A stretch of DNA of 59,663 nucleotides. It comes from Eubacteriales bacterium. Lineage in GTDB: Bacteria > Bacillota > Clostridia > Oscillospirales > Oscillospiraceae. This document shows, in pieces, positions 30,514 through 39,510 of the stretch (positions are counted from its first letter, which is position 1; the number at the start of each line of letters is the position of its first letter). A model generated the notes under the pieces. The model saw only the letters and a list, made by a program, of their open reading frames with translations. It was not told where the DNA came from and made no database searches. Where the stretch lies: assembly GCA_030539285.1 (NCBI GenBank), contig JAUNSH010000011.1, forward strand, positions 1 to 59,663, in the 5' to 3' direction. Made by a program: the position numbers and the translations under genes.

Positions 30514-32568
30514 ATGGATGAAAGACTAAACCCCTTGTTTACCCCCTGGAAAATTGGCAATGTGGAGATCAAGAACCGAATCGTCATGACCTCCATGGGC
30601 GGAACAGACCTGTTCGGCTGGATGGAAGTGAACCACTTTGACAAGGCCGGCGCGAAATTTCTGATGGAGGTGGCGAAAAACAATGTGGGTCTTGTGCTGC
30701 CCGGCTGCCAGCCGGTGTACAACCCCATGTTCGGCCAGTGGCTCCACAAGAACAAAAAAATGTATGACGATCTGGCAAGATGGATGCCGGAATTCCACAA
30801 GACCGGGGCCAAGCTGTTCGTTCAGCTCACCGCCGGCTTCGGACGCTCCTTCACCGTCAGCGAAATGATGGAGACGCTGTACAATAATAAGGCCCTGCGG
30901 GTGCTGTCCAAGCCCATTATGGATTTGGACAAGATCACCGCCTCCGCCAGCCCTTCGGAAAACCGCTGGTCGGATAAGCTGCCCTCCCGGGAGATGACGA
31001 AGGCGGAGATCCAGGAGATCATCGATTCCTTCGCCAAAAGCGCGGCCCTTCTCAAAAAAGCCGGGGTGGACGGCGTGGAAGTCCACGCGGTGCACGAAGG
31101 ATATCTTCTTGACCAGTTCACCCTGAAATATGTCAACCAGCGTACCGACGAATATGGCGGCTCTTTGGAAAACCGCTACCGCTTCGCGGCGGAGATCGTC
31201 AAGGCCATCAAGGCGGAATGCGGTCAGGATTTCCCCGTGTCCCTGCGCTACAGTGTGGTGTCCAAGACCAAGGGAATGCGGCAGGGCGCTCTGCCCGGCG
31301 AGGATTATGTGGAAGCGGGCCGGGATATGGCGGAGTCCGAAATCGCGGCGAAATTCTTACAGGACGCGGGCTACGATATGCTGAGTTGCGACAACGGCAC
31401 CTACGACGCCTGGTACTGGGCCCACCCGCCTATCTATATGCCGGAAAACTGCAATCTGGAGGATGTGAAGCACATCAAGAAGTTTGTGGATATCCCGGTG
31501 GTCTGCGCGGGACGCATGGTGCCGGAGGTTGCTGCCGATGCCATTGCCGCCGGGGAGATCGACGGTGCGGGCTTTGCCCGGAACTTCCTGGCCGATCAGG
31601 CCTGGATCACCAAGCTGATGGAAGGGCGTCCCGAGGACATCCGTCCCTGCATCCTGTGCCACAACGGCTGCTTCAATATGTGCCACTACAAGGGCGTGCC
31701 CAACGATCAGAATCTGATGGACTCTTTGCATCTGGCCCGCTGCGCCGTCAACGCGGAGACCATGCAGTGGGACAAGCACTACATCAAGGAAACGGAAAAT
31801 CCCCAGACCGTCCATATCATCGGCGGCGGCATCGGCGGTATGGAATCGGCCCGGGTACTGGCTCTGCGGGGCCACAAGCCGATCATCCACGAAAAGAGCG
31901 ATCAGCTGGGCGGCACCTTCATCGCCGCCAGCGCGGAGAGCTACAAGAGAAAGCTTCGTGACCTGCTGGCATGGTACATCCGGCAGATGGAACAGCTCCA
32001 TGTGGAAATCCACTTCGGCGAGGAAGTATCTGATCTGTCCGCCTTTGCGGGTCAGCAGGTCATTGTCGCCACCGGCTCCACCCCCAGAGTTTTGCGGGGC
32101 GTACCGGGCCATGAAAAAATGGTCGAAGCCTGCGAATACCTCACGGGCACCCCGGTGGGACAAAAAGTCGCGGTCATCGGCGGCGGCCTGACCGGGTCGG
32201 AAATTGCCTACGAATTGGCATTGCAGGGCAAAGAAGTGACCATCGTGGAAATGAAGGACGATCTGGTATCCCAGAAGGGCGTGTGCCTTGCCAACAGCTC
32301 CTACCTGCGGGAGTGGTTCGCCCTGCACGAGGTGCCGGTGTATCTGGAAACCACTTTGAAGGAAGTGAAGGACGGAAGCATCCTCTGCACCGGCAAGGAC
32401 GGCGAGGTGGAGATCCCCTGCGACAGCGTGATCTGCTCGGCAGGCTATCTGCCCGCGCCCATTGCCAAGGAGGGCGGCAAGGTCCATCTGGTGGGCGACT
32501 GCCGGAAGGTGGGCAATCTGAAGAGCGTGATCTGGCGGGCCTATGAGGTCGCTATGGCCATCAAATAA
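30514..32568 (+). CDS. Old-yellow-enzyme-type NADH:flavin oxidoreductase with Fe-S cluster (2-enoate reductase-like)
   Basis: A 684-aa enzyme of the 2-enoate reductase / dienoyl-CoA reductase type. An N-terminal FMN-binding TIM barrel (about residues 1-365, with EVHAVHEGYLLDQF) leads into a 4Fe-4S cysteine set (CILCHNGCFNMC, then RCAVN), and a C-terminal FAD/NADH part follows (GGGIGGMES near 435 and GGGLTGSE near 555). It should reduce an activated C=C bond. AGGAGG is 8 bases before the ATG. Aconitase-X genes follow after 11 bases, so a dehydrate-then-reduce pair is plausible. Confidence 0.88.
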   Translation: MDERLNPLFTPWKIGNVEIKNRIVMTSMGGTDLFGWMEVNHFDKAGAKFLMEVAKNNVGLVLPGCQPVYNPMFGQWLHKNKKMYDDLARWMPEFHKTGAKLFVQLTAGFGRSFTVSEMMETLYNNKALRVLSKPIMDLDKITASASPSENRWSDKLPSREMTKAEIQEIIDSFAKSAALLKKAGVDGVEVHAVHEGYLLDQFTLKYVNQRTDEYGGSLENRYRFAAEIVKAIKAECGQDFPVSLRYSVVSKTKGMRQGALPGEDYVEAGRDMAESEIAAKFLQDAGYDMLSCDNGTYDAWYWAHPPIYMPENCNLEDVKHIKKFVDIPVVCAGRMVPEVAADAIAAGEIDGAGFARNFLADQAWITKLMEGRPEDIRPCILCHNGCFNMCHYKGVPNDQNLMDSLHLARCAVNAETMQWDKHYIKETENPQTVHIIGGGIGGMESARVLALRGHKPIIHEKSDQLGGTFIAASAESYKRKLRDLLAWYIRQMEQLHVEIHFGEEVSDLSAFAGQQVIVATGSTPRVLRGVPGHEKMVEACEYLTGTPVGQKVAVIGGGLTGSEIAYELALQGKEVTIVEMKDDLVSQKGVCLANSSYLREWFALHEVPVYLETTLKEVKDGSILCTGKDGEVEIPCDSVICSAGYLPAPIAKEGGKVHLVGDCRKVGNLKSVIWRAYEVAMAIK

Positions 32569-32579
32569 GGAGGAAAACA

Positions 32580-33851
32580 ATGCTTTTGACACAGGAACAA
32601 CAGGAAATACTGAATGGCAGCCGGGGCGAAACCATGGCGAAGGTTATGGAGACGCTGGTGCGCTACGGCGAGCTTTACGATGCCGATGCCATGATCCCCG
32701 TGACGGGGAAATATAACCATCTGGTCACGTCCTTCGGCCTGAAGGCTCTGACCCCGGTGTACGAGCTGATGGATCAGCTCATCGCGGAGGGCGCCGTCTC
32801 CGGCACCAAATTCTCCGCCGATCCCCGGCCTTTGGACAAAAACGTGCCCAGCAGCTTCCTGCAGAACATCATTTTCAACCACTTTATGTACAGCAAGCAG
32901 GATTTTTATGAAGATCAGCTGCAAAAGCTGGGCCTGATGGAGAAGGACGCTTTCACCTGCACCTGCTATATGGACGAGGTGGGCAACACCCCGGGTAAGG
33001 GCGACATCCTCTCATGGTCTGAATCCTCCGCCGTGGTCTATGCCAACTCCGTGCTGGCGGCCCGGTGCAACCGGAATTCCGGCATCATCGACCTGATGGG
33101 TGCCATCTGCGGCTTTGTGCCCCGGTTCGGCCTGCTGACCGACGAGGGCCGGAAGGCCAAGTGGATCGTGGAGGTCCGCACCACCAAGAAGCCGGAAGCC
33201 CAGCTTCTTGGCTCCGCCATCGGCATGAAGGTCATGGAGGACGTGCCCTACATCAAGGGTCTGGACAAGTGGCTGGGGTCCCTGGACGACGACGCCAAAG
33301 CGTATCTGAAAGACATGGGCGCGGCTACCGCTTCCAACGGCGCGGTGGGCCTGTACCACGTGGCGGGCATCACCCCGGAAGCTGTTGAGCAGGGCGAAGA
33401 CCTGATCCTCCCCGACGCGCAGGTCTACGTCATCGACGACGCGGAACTGAAGCGGGTGTACGATTCCTACCCTGTGATCTGGAAGAACAAGGAGGCCACC
33501 CCCAAGCTGTGCTTCATGGGCTGCCCCCACATGAGTCTGCACCAGCTCATCGACTGGACGGAGCGGGTGGAGCAGGGTCTGAAAGCTGCCGGGAACAAGA
33601 AGGTGGTCATTCCCACAGTGTTCACCGCCGCCCCCGCTGTCATCGAAAAGTTCAACGCCACCCCCTATGCCGCCCGGCTGAAGGAGACCGGCGTTATCCT
33701 GTCCTACATCTGCCCGCTGATGTACATGAATAACCCCCTGAGCGCCAAGATGCCCGTCATCACCTCCAGCAACAAGCTGCGCACCTACACCAGCGCCCGC
33801 TATTACACCGATGACGAAATTCTGGCCCAGATCACGAAGGGAGGCAACTGA
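32580..33851 (+). CDS. Aconitase X, large (catalytic) subunit
   Basis: A 423-aa DUF521/aconitase-X catalytic protein, a Fe-S hydro-lyase. Conserved pieces include LTQEQQEILNG at the N-terminus, the cluster-related Cys positions in CTCYMDEVGN and CFMGCPHMSL, and WSESSAVVYANSVLAARCNRNSG. Known members dehydrate mevalonate 5-phosphate (archaea) or cis-3-hydroxy-L-proline (bacteria). Which substrate applies here is open. The small subunit follows with 1 base between stop and start. AAGGAGG precedes the ATG. Confidence 0.9.
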   Translation: MLLTQEQQEILNGSRGETMAKVMETLVRYGELYDADAMIPVTGKYNHLVTSFGLKALTPVYELMDQLIAEGAVSGTKFSADPRPLDKNVPSSFLQNIIFNHFMYSKQDFYEDQLQKLGLMEKDAFTCTCYMDEVGNTPGKGDILSWSESSAVVYANSVLAARCNRNSGIIDLMGAICGFVPRFGLLTDEGRKAKWIVEVRTTKKPEAQLLGSAIGMKVMEDVPYIKGLDKWLGSLDDDAKAYLKDMGAATASNGAVGLYHVAGITPEAVEQGEDLILPDAQVYVIDDAELKRVYDSYPVIWKNKEATPKLCFMGCPHMSLHQLIDWTERVEQGLKAAGNKKVVIPTVFTAAPAVIEKFNATPYAARLKETGVILSYICPLMYMNNPLSAKMPVITSSNKLRTYTSARYYTDDEILAQITKGGN

Positions 33852-33852
33852 T

Positions 33853-34296
33853 ATGAAGCAATTTACCGGACGGGTCGTGGCAAAGGGAACCGTCAGCGCC
33901 CCCGCGCTGGTGTCCCACGGCGGCCTCAACACCCTGGCCTCTTTCCAGAAGGCCCTGCAGTTCGGCGACAAAAAGGCCACCTGCGGCGACCAGAATAACC
34001 CCGATCTCTACGGCAAGCAGATGGCGGGAAAGGCCCTGTGCCTGCCCAGAACCATCGGCTCCACCACCGGCGGACTGGTGCTGTACTGCGCCTGCTCCAT
34101 GCACCGGCAGCCGGCCTGTATGCTGTTTTCCGAGCCGATAGACTCGCTGGCGGCGGCAGGTGCCATTTTGCAGGACGTGTGGCTGAGCGATGTGTCCATG
34201 CCCGTCATCGACTGCCTTGGCGAGGAGTTCCTGAATTACGTTCAGGACGGAATGACCGTGACCGTGAAGGAAAATGGCGTAGTGGAAGTAGATTAA
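33853..34296 (+). CDS. Aconitase X, small (swivel, DUF126) subunit
   Basis: A 147-aa DUF126 swivel domain that pairs with the large subunit. GRVVAKGTVSAPALVSHGGLN at the N-terminus and PRTIGSTTGGLVLYC in the middle are family-typical; the latter contains the substrate-contacting Ser. I start at ATG 33853 behind GGGAGGC, not at the frame's earlier Met inside the large subunit gene. The two-gene split form is common in bacteria and archaea. Confidence 0.9.
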   Translation: MKQFTGRVVAKGTVSAPALVSHGGLNTLASFQKALQFGDKKATCGDQNNPDLYGKQMAGKALCLPRTIGSTTGGLVLYCACSMHRQPACMLFSEPIDSLAAAGAILQDVWLSDVSMPVIDCLGEEFLNYVQDGMTVTVKENGVVEVD

Positions 34297-34307
34297 CAAA
34301 AAAGCGA

Positions 34308-34344
34308 AAGGGAGATGCCGGTTTTGCCGACATCTCCCTTTTTT
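34308..34344. terminator. Bidirectional terminator
   Basis: AGGGAGATGCCGG and CCGACATCTCCCT form a 13-pair stem with one mismatch, loop TTTTG, then TTTTTT. It ends the aconitase-X operon and, from the other side, the GntP transcript. Confidence 0.85.
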
Positions 34345-34349
34345 ATCCG

Positions 34350-34497
34350 TCCACAGCGCCACCGCCATGTCGTTGACGTTGGTGCCCGTGGGTCCGGTGA
34401 TGATCAGACTGCCGACCTGCGCAAGCGCGTGGTAGGCGTTGTTTTCTTTCAGTACTTCAAATACGGACAGTTCCTTGGAACGCAGTTCGGCGAATAG
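34350..34497 (-). pseudogene. Glycerate kinase (MOFRL family) C-terminal remnant
   Basis: Directly after the GntP stop, the minus strand reads NNAYHALAQVGSLIITGPTG then TNVNDMAVALW. This is the conserved C-terminus of type-2 glycerate kinases. About 360 upstream residues are gone, and no start is present. It implies an original gntP-glycerate kinase unit for uptake and phosphorylation of a sugar acid, since collapsed by deletion. Confidence 0.85.
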
Positions 34498-34499
34498 TA

Positions 34500-35858
34500 T
34501 CAGAAAATCAGATTCAGCAGGAAGATGCCCACAATGGCGGACAGGCCTAGGACCAGCGTCATCATGGTCTGGGTCTTGTAGCCCTGCTCCGGTGTCATCT
34601 GGCCGAAGTTGGTCACCACCCAGAAGTAGGAGTCGTTGGCGTGGGACACGGTCATGGAGCCTGCGCCGATGGCCATGACGGTCAGCGCGGCCTTGGCAGG
34701 GGTGTCCAGCCCCATGGCACCCAGCAGGGGAGCCACGATGCCGGCAGTGGTGGTGATGGCAACGGTGGAGGAACCCTGGGCGGATTTCAGAATGGCCGCC
34801 AGCAGGAAGGGGAAGAAAATGCCCACGGAGCCAAGGACGGCGGCGTGGCCGGTGATGTAATTTACCATGTCGCTGGAAGCGATGACCTTGCCCAGCACGC
34901 CCCCGGCGGCGGTGACGAACAGGATGGGGCCGGTGACCTTGAGTGTGTTGTTCGTCAATTCGTAGAAGGTATCCATTTTCTTGGCGGTCGCCAGCTGAAT
35001 GACGGCGCAGATGGTGCCGACAGTCAGGGCAATGACGGGCTTGCCAAGGAAGTCGAACAGGTCGAAGGCAATGCCGGTCCAACCAGCCATGGAGGCGATG
35101 GAGCCAAGAGCCATCAGCACGATGGGGACGATGATGGGGGCCAGGGCGTTGAAACCGCCGGGAAGCTTTCCAAATCCGGCTACCAGCTCTTCATAAGTCT
35201 TGGCGGTCTGGGCGGAGTCACCCATCTCGTCGGCGCTTTTGACCTTTTTGCCGATGTACTTGGCGAAGAACAGTCCCGCGATCAGGGGCAGAATGGAGGC
35301 GGCAGCGCCCATGCCCATGACCAGCAGCAGATTATTGCCGATGCCCAGGGTATTGGCGGCGGCAATGGGGCCGGGAGTGGGGGGAATGAGCACATGGGAG
35401 ATATACAGGCCGGCGGACAGGGCCACGGTCATGGTGACGCTGGATACCTGAGTGCGGCGGACCATGGCACGGCGGATGGGATCCAGAATGACGAAGCCGC
35501 TGTCACAGAACACGGGGATGGATACCACCCAGCCCATCAGCTCAATGGCCAGCTCCGGGTTTTTCTGTCCCACCAGCTTGACGACCATATCCGCCAGCTT
35601 CAGGGCGGCGCCGGTCTGCTCCAGAATGGAGCCGATGAGGGCGCCCAGAATGATAACGATGCCGATGGAACTGAAGGTACCGGAGAAGCCGGCACCGATG
35701 ACCCCCGCGATATCCCCCAGCGGGATGCCCGCCAGCAGTGCCAGAATCAGGGAGACGCTCATGATGGACAGGAAGGGATGGACCTTGTACCGGGAGATTG
35801 CGACGATCATTGCCACGATTGCCAGAATAAACACGATGATTAGGGGTAGACCGGTCAT
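34500..35858 (-). CDS. GntP-family gluconate/sugar-acid permease
   Basis: A 452-aa membrane protein with about 12 hydrophobic segments. GntP-family motifs are IPVFCDSGFVIL, LIPPTPGPIAAANTLG, KSAQGSSTVAITTTAGI and SHANDSYFWVV. I start at ATG 35858 behind AGGAGG. It should import gluconate, glycerate or a related acid with protons. The glycerate kinase remnant right downstream suggests glycerate as a former substrate. A TATAAT-like -10 lies near 35940 on the minus strand. Confidence 0.9.
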   Translation of the reverse strand: MTGLPLIIVFILAIVAMIVAISRYKVHPFLSIMSVSLILALLAGIPLGDIAGVIGAGFSGTFSSIGIVIILGALIGSILEQTGAALKLADMVVKLVGQKNPELAIELMGWVVSIPVFCDSGFVILDPIRRAMVRRTQVSSVTMTVALSAGLYISHVLIPPTPGPIAAANTLGIGNNLLLVMGMGAAASILPLIAGLFFAKYIGKKVKSADEMGDSAQTAKTYEELVAGFGKLPGGFNALAPIIVPIVLMALGSIASMAGWTGIAFDLFDFLGKPVIALTVGTICAVIQLATAKKMDTFYELTNNTLKVTGPILFVTAAGGVLGKVIASSDMVNYITGHAAVLGSVGIFFPFLLAAILKSAQGSSTVAITTTAGIVAPLLGAMGLDTPAKAALTVMAIGAGSMTVSHANDSYFWVVTNFGQMTPEQGYKTQTMMTLVLGLSAIVGIFLLNLIF

Positions 35859-36013
35859 AATGGATTCCTCCTCACAAAATACTGAGCAGAATGCACAGAT
35901 ATCTGCGGGTTTCACTCTGCTCCTTTGGCTATTATATTATAATATATGGGCCAAAAGCACAGCCTTTTGCGAAACGCAAAAAATGCCATTTTTGTTTCGG
36001 AGGACAAAAAAGT

Positions 36014-37120
36014 TTATTTTTCCCAGTCAAAGCCCTGGAATACGGGGGTACCTGTGTAGCGGTTCGCCTGCCGCTGTCCACAGAGGACTTCCAGAACCGC
36101 GTGCGCCATGGCTTCCTGCTCGCATTCGCCGGGGTAGGAGGTGATGGGAGCGATCCAACCGCAGCGTGATTCCACGCCCACCAGAATGTCGTCATAACGC
36201 ATCAGGCCGCCGGTGAGCAGAATACCGTCAACCTTGCCCTCCAGCACCGCGGCCATACCGCCGATGGATTTGCACAGCTGGTAGATCATGGCGTTCCAGA
36301 CGGTTTTTGCCTTCTCGTCCCCGGCCTCCACCAGCGCGTGGATCTTCGATGCGTCGGAGGTGCCGAAGTGACTGACGAAGCCGCCGGAGCGGGACAGCAT
36401 GGCCCGCATTTCAGACGTGGTGTGGCCCTCGTCCAGATATTGCAGCACCTCCATCACCGGGATGGAGCCAAGACGGGTGGGGGTGAAGGGACCGTCGCCG
36501 CCGGCACCTTCGGTGCTGTCGATCATGCGGCCCTGTTTGTGGGCGGTGATGGTGATGCCGCCGTCCACGTGGCAGACGATCAGGTTCAGGTCTTCATAGC
36601 GCCGCCCCAGCTTTTTCGCGTGGATGGCGGCGATGCCCTTCTGGTTCAGCACATGGGTCTGGGCACGGCGGTACAGCCCCGCGATGCCGGTGAGCCGGGC
36701 GCAGCCGCACAGCTCGTCCACATTGGTGGGATTCACGGTATACATGGGCTTTCCGTATTCGGTGCCCAGCTCGTAGGCCAGCATGACGCCCAGCTTCGCC
36801 GGGTGGTCGCTGCCGCCCTTATCGTCGGCGGTGTCGGCAACCAGCCGCCCATCAATCTCCATCACGCCGGATTTTTGCGAATAAGCGCAGCCGCCCCGGC
36901 CCACAAATACGTCGATATCGGCGGGGGTCATGCCGTGCTTTTGCAGAAAGTCCAGGATCACCTGCTTGCGCATAGGCATCTGGCCGTTGGTGGTGGGGTA
37001 TTTCAGAAGCTCCGGGGCGTCGTGAAAGATGCTTTCGGTGTATACGTTGGTTTCGTCTTCAAAGTAGCTTACCTTGGTGGAGGTGGAGCCGGGGTTTATG
37101 ACCAGCAGTTTGGTTTTCAT
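36014..37120 (-). CDS. buk: Butyrate kinase
   Basis: A 368-aa ASKHA-fold kinase that interconverts butyrate plus ATP and butyryl phosphate, or the branched-chain analogues. Motifs: VINPGSTSTKVSYF at the N-terminus (phosphate 1), FVGRGGC, CHVDGGITITAH (phosphate 2), GAGGDGPFTPTRLG, and ILLTGGLMRYD (adenosine). No phosphotransbutyrylase gene is next to it, and the neighbours are transport and hydrolase genes, so it may serve another acyl phosphate. The start codon is the first ATG; a TATGAT-like -10 lies near 37160 on the minus strand. Confidence 0.92.
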   Translation of the reverse strand: MKTKLLVINPGSTSTKVSYFEDETNVYTESIFHDAPELLKYPTTNGQMPMRKQVILDFLQKHGMTPADIDVFVGRGGCAYSQKSGVMEIDGRLVADTADDKGGSDHPAKLGVMLAYELGTEYGKPMYTVNPTNVDELCGCARLTGIAGLYRRAQTHVLNQKGIAAIHAKKLGRRYEDLNLIVCHVDGGITITAHKQGRMIDSTEGAGGDGPFTPTRLGSIPVMEVLQYLDEGHTTSEMRAMLSRSGGFVSHFGTSDASKIHALVEAGDEKAKTVWNAMIYQLCKSIGGMAAVLEGKVDGILLTGGLMRYDDILVGVESRCGWIAPITSYPGECEQEAMAHAVLEVLCGQRQANRYTGTPVFQGFDWEK

Positions 37121-37280
37121 AGTGATGACCTTCTTTGCTTTCTGTCGATTTTTCGCCCCTTATCATACCACCGTTTGCGCTAAAAAGAAAGGGGGCTGTC
37201 AAAAAAGGAACCTGCGGAGGAATGAAAAGAAGCGTTGGAGGTGAGGAGCGTTTCCTTTATGGTACGCTCCATATATCAGG

Positions 37281-39236
37281 TCACTCCAATACCGCCAAAC
37301 CCCACGGGGCGATGTCCAGCGTCTCGCCCCGGCGGACTTTTCGGTCCGTGAGCAGTTCCCGGCAGTTTTCAGGAGCACGGTACTGGTTTTCCTTTGCGGA
37401 GTAGTTCAAAACATACCGCACCTTCTTTTGCTGGCCGTTGGTTCCCTCCTTGATGATCAAAGGCCAACGGTATTCCGGGACCCCGATCCCCATTTTCGGC
37501 AGGAGTTCGGTCAGCAGGCGTTCCAGTTCCCTGTCTTCCAGCATTGTACCAATGTAGGCGGCGCTGCCCTTTCCAAAGCGGTGATGGGTCACGCAGGCAT
37601 AGTCCTGATAGGCCGGGTGCGCATAATGCCGAAGGGTCTGGGCATTTTCCGGGCGGAGCAGCTCCATCCACTCCCTGGCCCCCGGTACCTCCACAGGAAC
37701 CGTGAAATTGTCATAGGTCATACCGAAGACATCCGTCAATCCTCCCGGCTGGCAGGATGTGCGGATCTTTACATTTTCGTCGCAGAAAAAGCTGCGGAAG
37801 GAGGACAGCAGGTGACCGCCTTTTTTTACGTATTCTCTCAGCGCTTCCAGAAGGGAATCTTCGGTGCAGTACAGCCCCGGCGTGACCACCAGCTTGTAAG
37901 CGGAAAAGTCCCGAACGCTGTCGTCCACAATGTCCACGGAGATGTTCAGCCGGAAAAACGCGTCGTACAGCCAGCGAAGAATATCTCCGTAATTCGGGCC
38001 GGCAAAGGCATAGCTGTGCTTCAAACCAGTGAGACTGCGGTTGGAAACAACGAACGCCACCTCGCTGTGCCGTTTGAGATTCACCAGATGGGAACCGATC
38101 CGGGCAAAGTCCGCGCCGATGGTCTTTACCTCCTGATAGACCGCGCCGGGGGTGAAATCGTGGCTGAGAACGCCCTTCCAGTGGGATTCGATGGCGTTGT
38201 GGATGGAATGCCAATGCCAGTATTCCACCATATTCGCGCCGTTTGCCAGGTGGGCAAAGGCCTGCAGGCGCAGCTGGCCCGGCCAGGGCAGGCGGCCCAC
38301 AGGCCCCTGGGCCTGGGTTTCCAGCACGAAGAAATTCTGTCCGTGTTTTAAACCCCGGGCCAGATCGCCGCCGAAGCTGATCTCCGCGCCCGTGAGATAG
38401 GCGGCGGTGGGGTGGTAAATGTCGCAGCCCGCCACTGTGACAGCTTCCGCCGCCTGGAACTGATCCGCGTCGGGCTGGAGGGCGTGGGAATAGTCCCGCC
38501 ACTCGTAGTCAAAATTGTGGGTCACGAACTGTTCCGGGCGGCGGTATTCGTCCACGATGGCGCGCTGCCAGAGCAGAAATTCCGTCACCAGATTCCGCTG
38601 AAAGGCTTCAAATTCCGCCGCCAGTGAATTGTTGATGGTGCCCCGGACATCCGGCAGGTCGTCCCAGCAGCCCAGGCAATTGCTCCAATAAGCAAGGCCG
38701 AAGGCCTGATTCAGGTTTTCCACGCTGCCGAATTTGTCCATCAGCCATTTTTTGAACAACGCTTGTGCCCGTGGGCCGCAGGTGTCATAGGGCTTGGTCT
38801 CGTTGTCCAGCTGGAAGCCGATGACGTTGTCATATTCCTGCACCTGCTCAAGCAGCGCCCGGATGATGCGCTCACAGTGGAAGCGGTAGCCGGGGTGGGT
38901 GATATCCATATTCTGCCGGTGGCCGTATTTCGATGGCCCGGCGTGGGTGTCCGCCAGAATGTCCGGATATTTTCGTGCCAGCCATGGGGGGATGGCGTAG
39001 GTGGGCGTGCCCACGATCACATCGATGCCGTATTTTTTTGCGCCCCGGAGCATTCGGTGCAGGCTGGAAAAGTCAAATTCTCCGTCCCGCGGCTCCCAGG
39101 TGCTCCAGGTGGACTCCGCGACGCGGATGACGTTCATGCCCGCTTCCTTCATCAGGCGCATATCCTCCTCCACACGGGATACGGGCATATATTCATCATA
39201 ATAGGCCGCGCCAAAATAGATTTTTTCAGTTTTCAT
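37281..39236 (-). CDS. ganA: GH42 beta-galactosidase
   Basis: A 651-aa cytosolic glycoside hydrolase family 42 enzyme that removes terminal galactose from galacto-oligosaccharides. The barrel begins FGAAYYDEYMP. The acid/base Glu is in GFQLDNETKPY near residue 150 and the nucleophile Glu is in FFVLETQAQGPVGR near residue 310. The trimerisation and C-terminal beta domains follow at normal length. No signal peptide. It lies downstream of the GH53 gene of the galactan locus on the same strand, with a repeat-bearing gap of 274 bases and TraX between. Confidence 0.92.
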   Translation of the reverse strand: MKTEKIYFGAAYYDEYMPVSRVEEDMRLMKEAGMNVIRVAESTWSTWEPRDGEFDFSSLHRMLRGAKKYGIDVIVGTPTYAIPPWLARKYPDILADTHAGPSKYGHRQNMDITHPGYRFHCERIIRALLEQVQEYDNVIGFQLDNETKPYDTCGPRAQALFKKWLMDKFGSVENLNQAFGLAYWSNCLGCWDDLPDVRGTINNSLAAEFEAFQRNLVTEFLLWQRAIVDEYRRPEQFVTHNFDYEWRDYSHALQPDADQFQAAEAVTVAGCDIYHPTAAYLTGAEISFGGDLARGLKHGQNFFVLETQAQGPVGRLPWPGQLRLQAFAHLANGANMVEYWHWHSIHNAIESHWKGVLSHDFTPGAVYQEVKTIGADFARIGSHLVNLKRHSEVAFVVSNRSLTGLKHSYAFAGPNYGDILRWLYDAFFRLNISVDIVDDSVRDFSAYKLVVTPGLYCTEDSLLEALREYVKKGGHLLSSFRSFFCDENVKIRTSCQPGGLTDVFGMTYDNFTVPVEVPGAREWMELLRPENAQTLRHYAHPAYQDYACVTHHRFGKGSAAYIGTMLEDRELERLLTELLPKMGIGVPEYRWPLIIKEGTNGQQKKVRYVLNYSAKENQYRAPENCRELLTDRKVRRGETLDIAPWGLAVLE

Positions 39237-39354
39237 AACATTTCTCCGTAAGAAAATCGCGGCAGACCCGGCTGCTGAACGGATCTGCCGCTTTTTAGGA
39301 AGGAAATCAGCAAAGCTGATTCAGTGTATCGAGAAAGGTATGTTTCTTCTCACC

Positions 39355-39461
39355 GTAGGGGCCGGTGCCTACATCGGCCCGCGGTACAATTTTGCAACAC
39401 CTGCCGCACTTTGGCGAATACGGAACATCCGCAAAGGGGCGATGTGGGCATCGCCCCCTAC
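39355..39461. repeat. Intergenic GTAGGGGC-type repeat pair
   Basis: Two hairpin-forming units, GTAGGGGCCGGTGCC...GGCCC and GGGGCGATG...CATCGCCCCCTAC, face each other in the gap between ganA and the TraX gene. Units of this style are often dispersed between genes of gut Clostridia. The gap 39237-39510 holds nothing else I can name. Confidence 0.55.
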
Positions 39462-39510
39462 GTATTTCGCCTGTTTGGCAGTCTGAATTGCAAAGCTGAC
39501 ACTGACGGTT

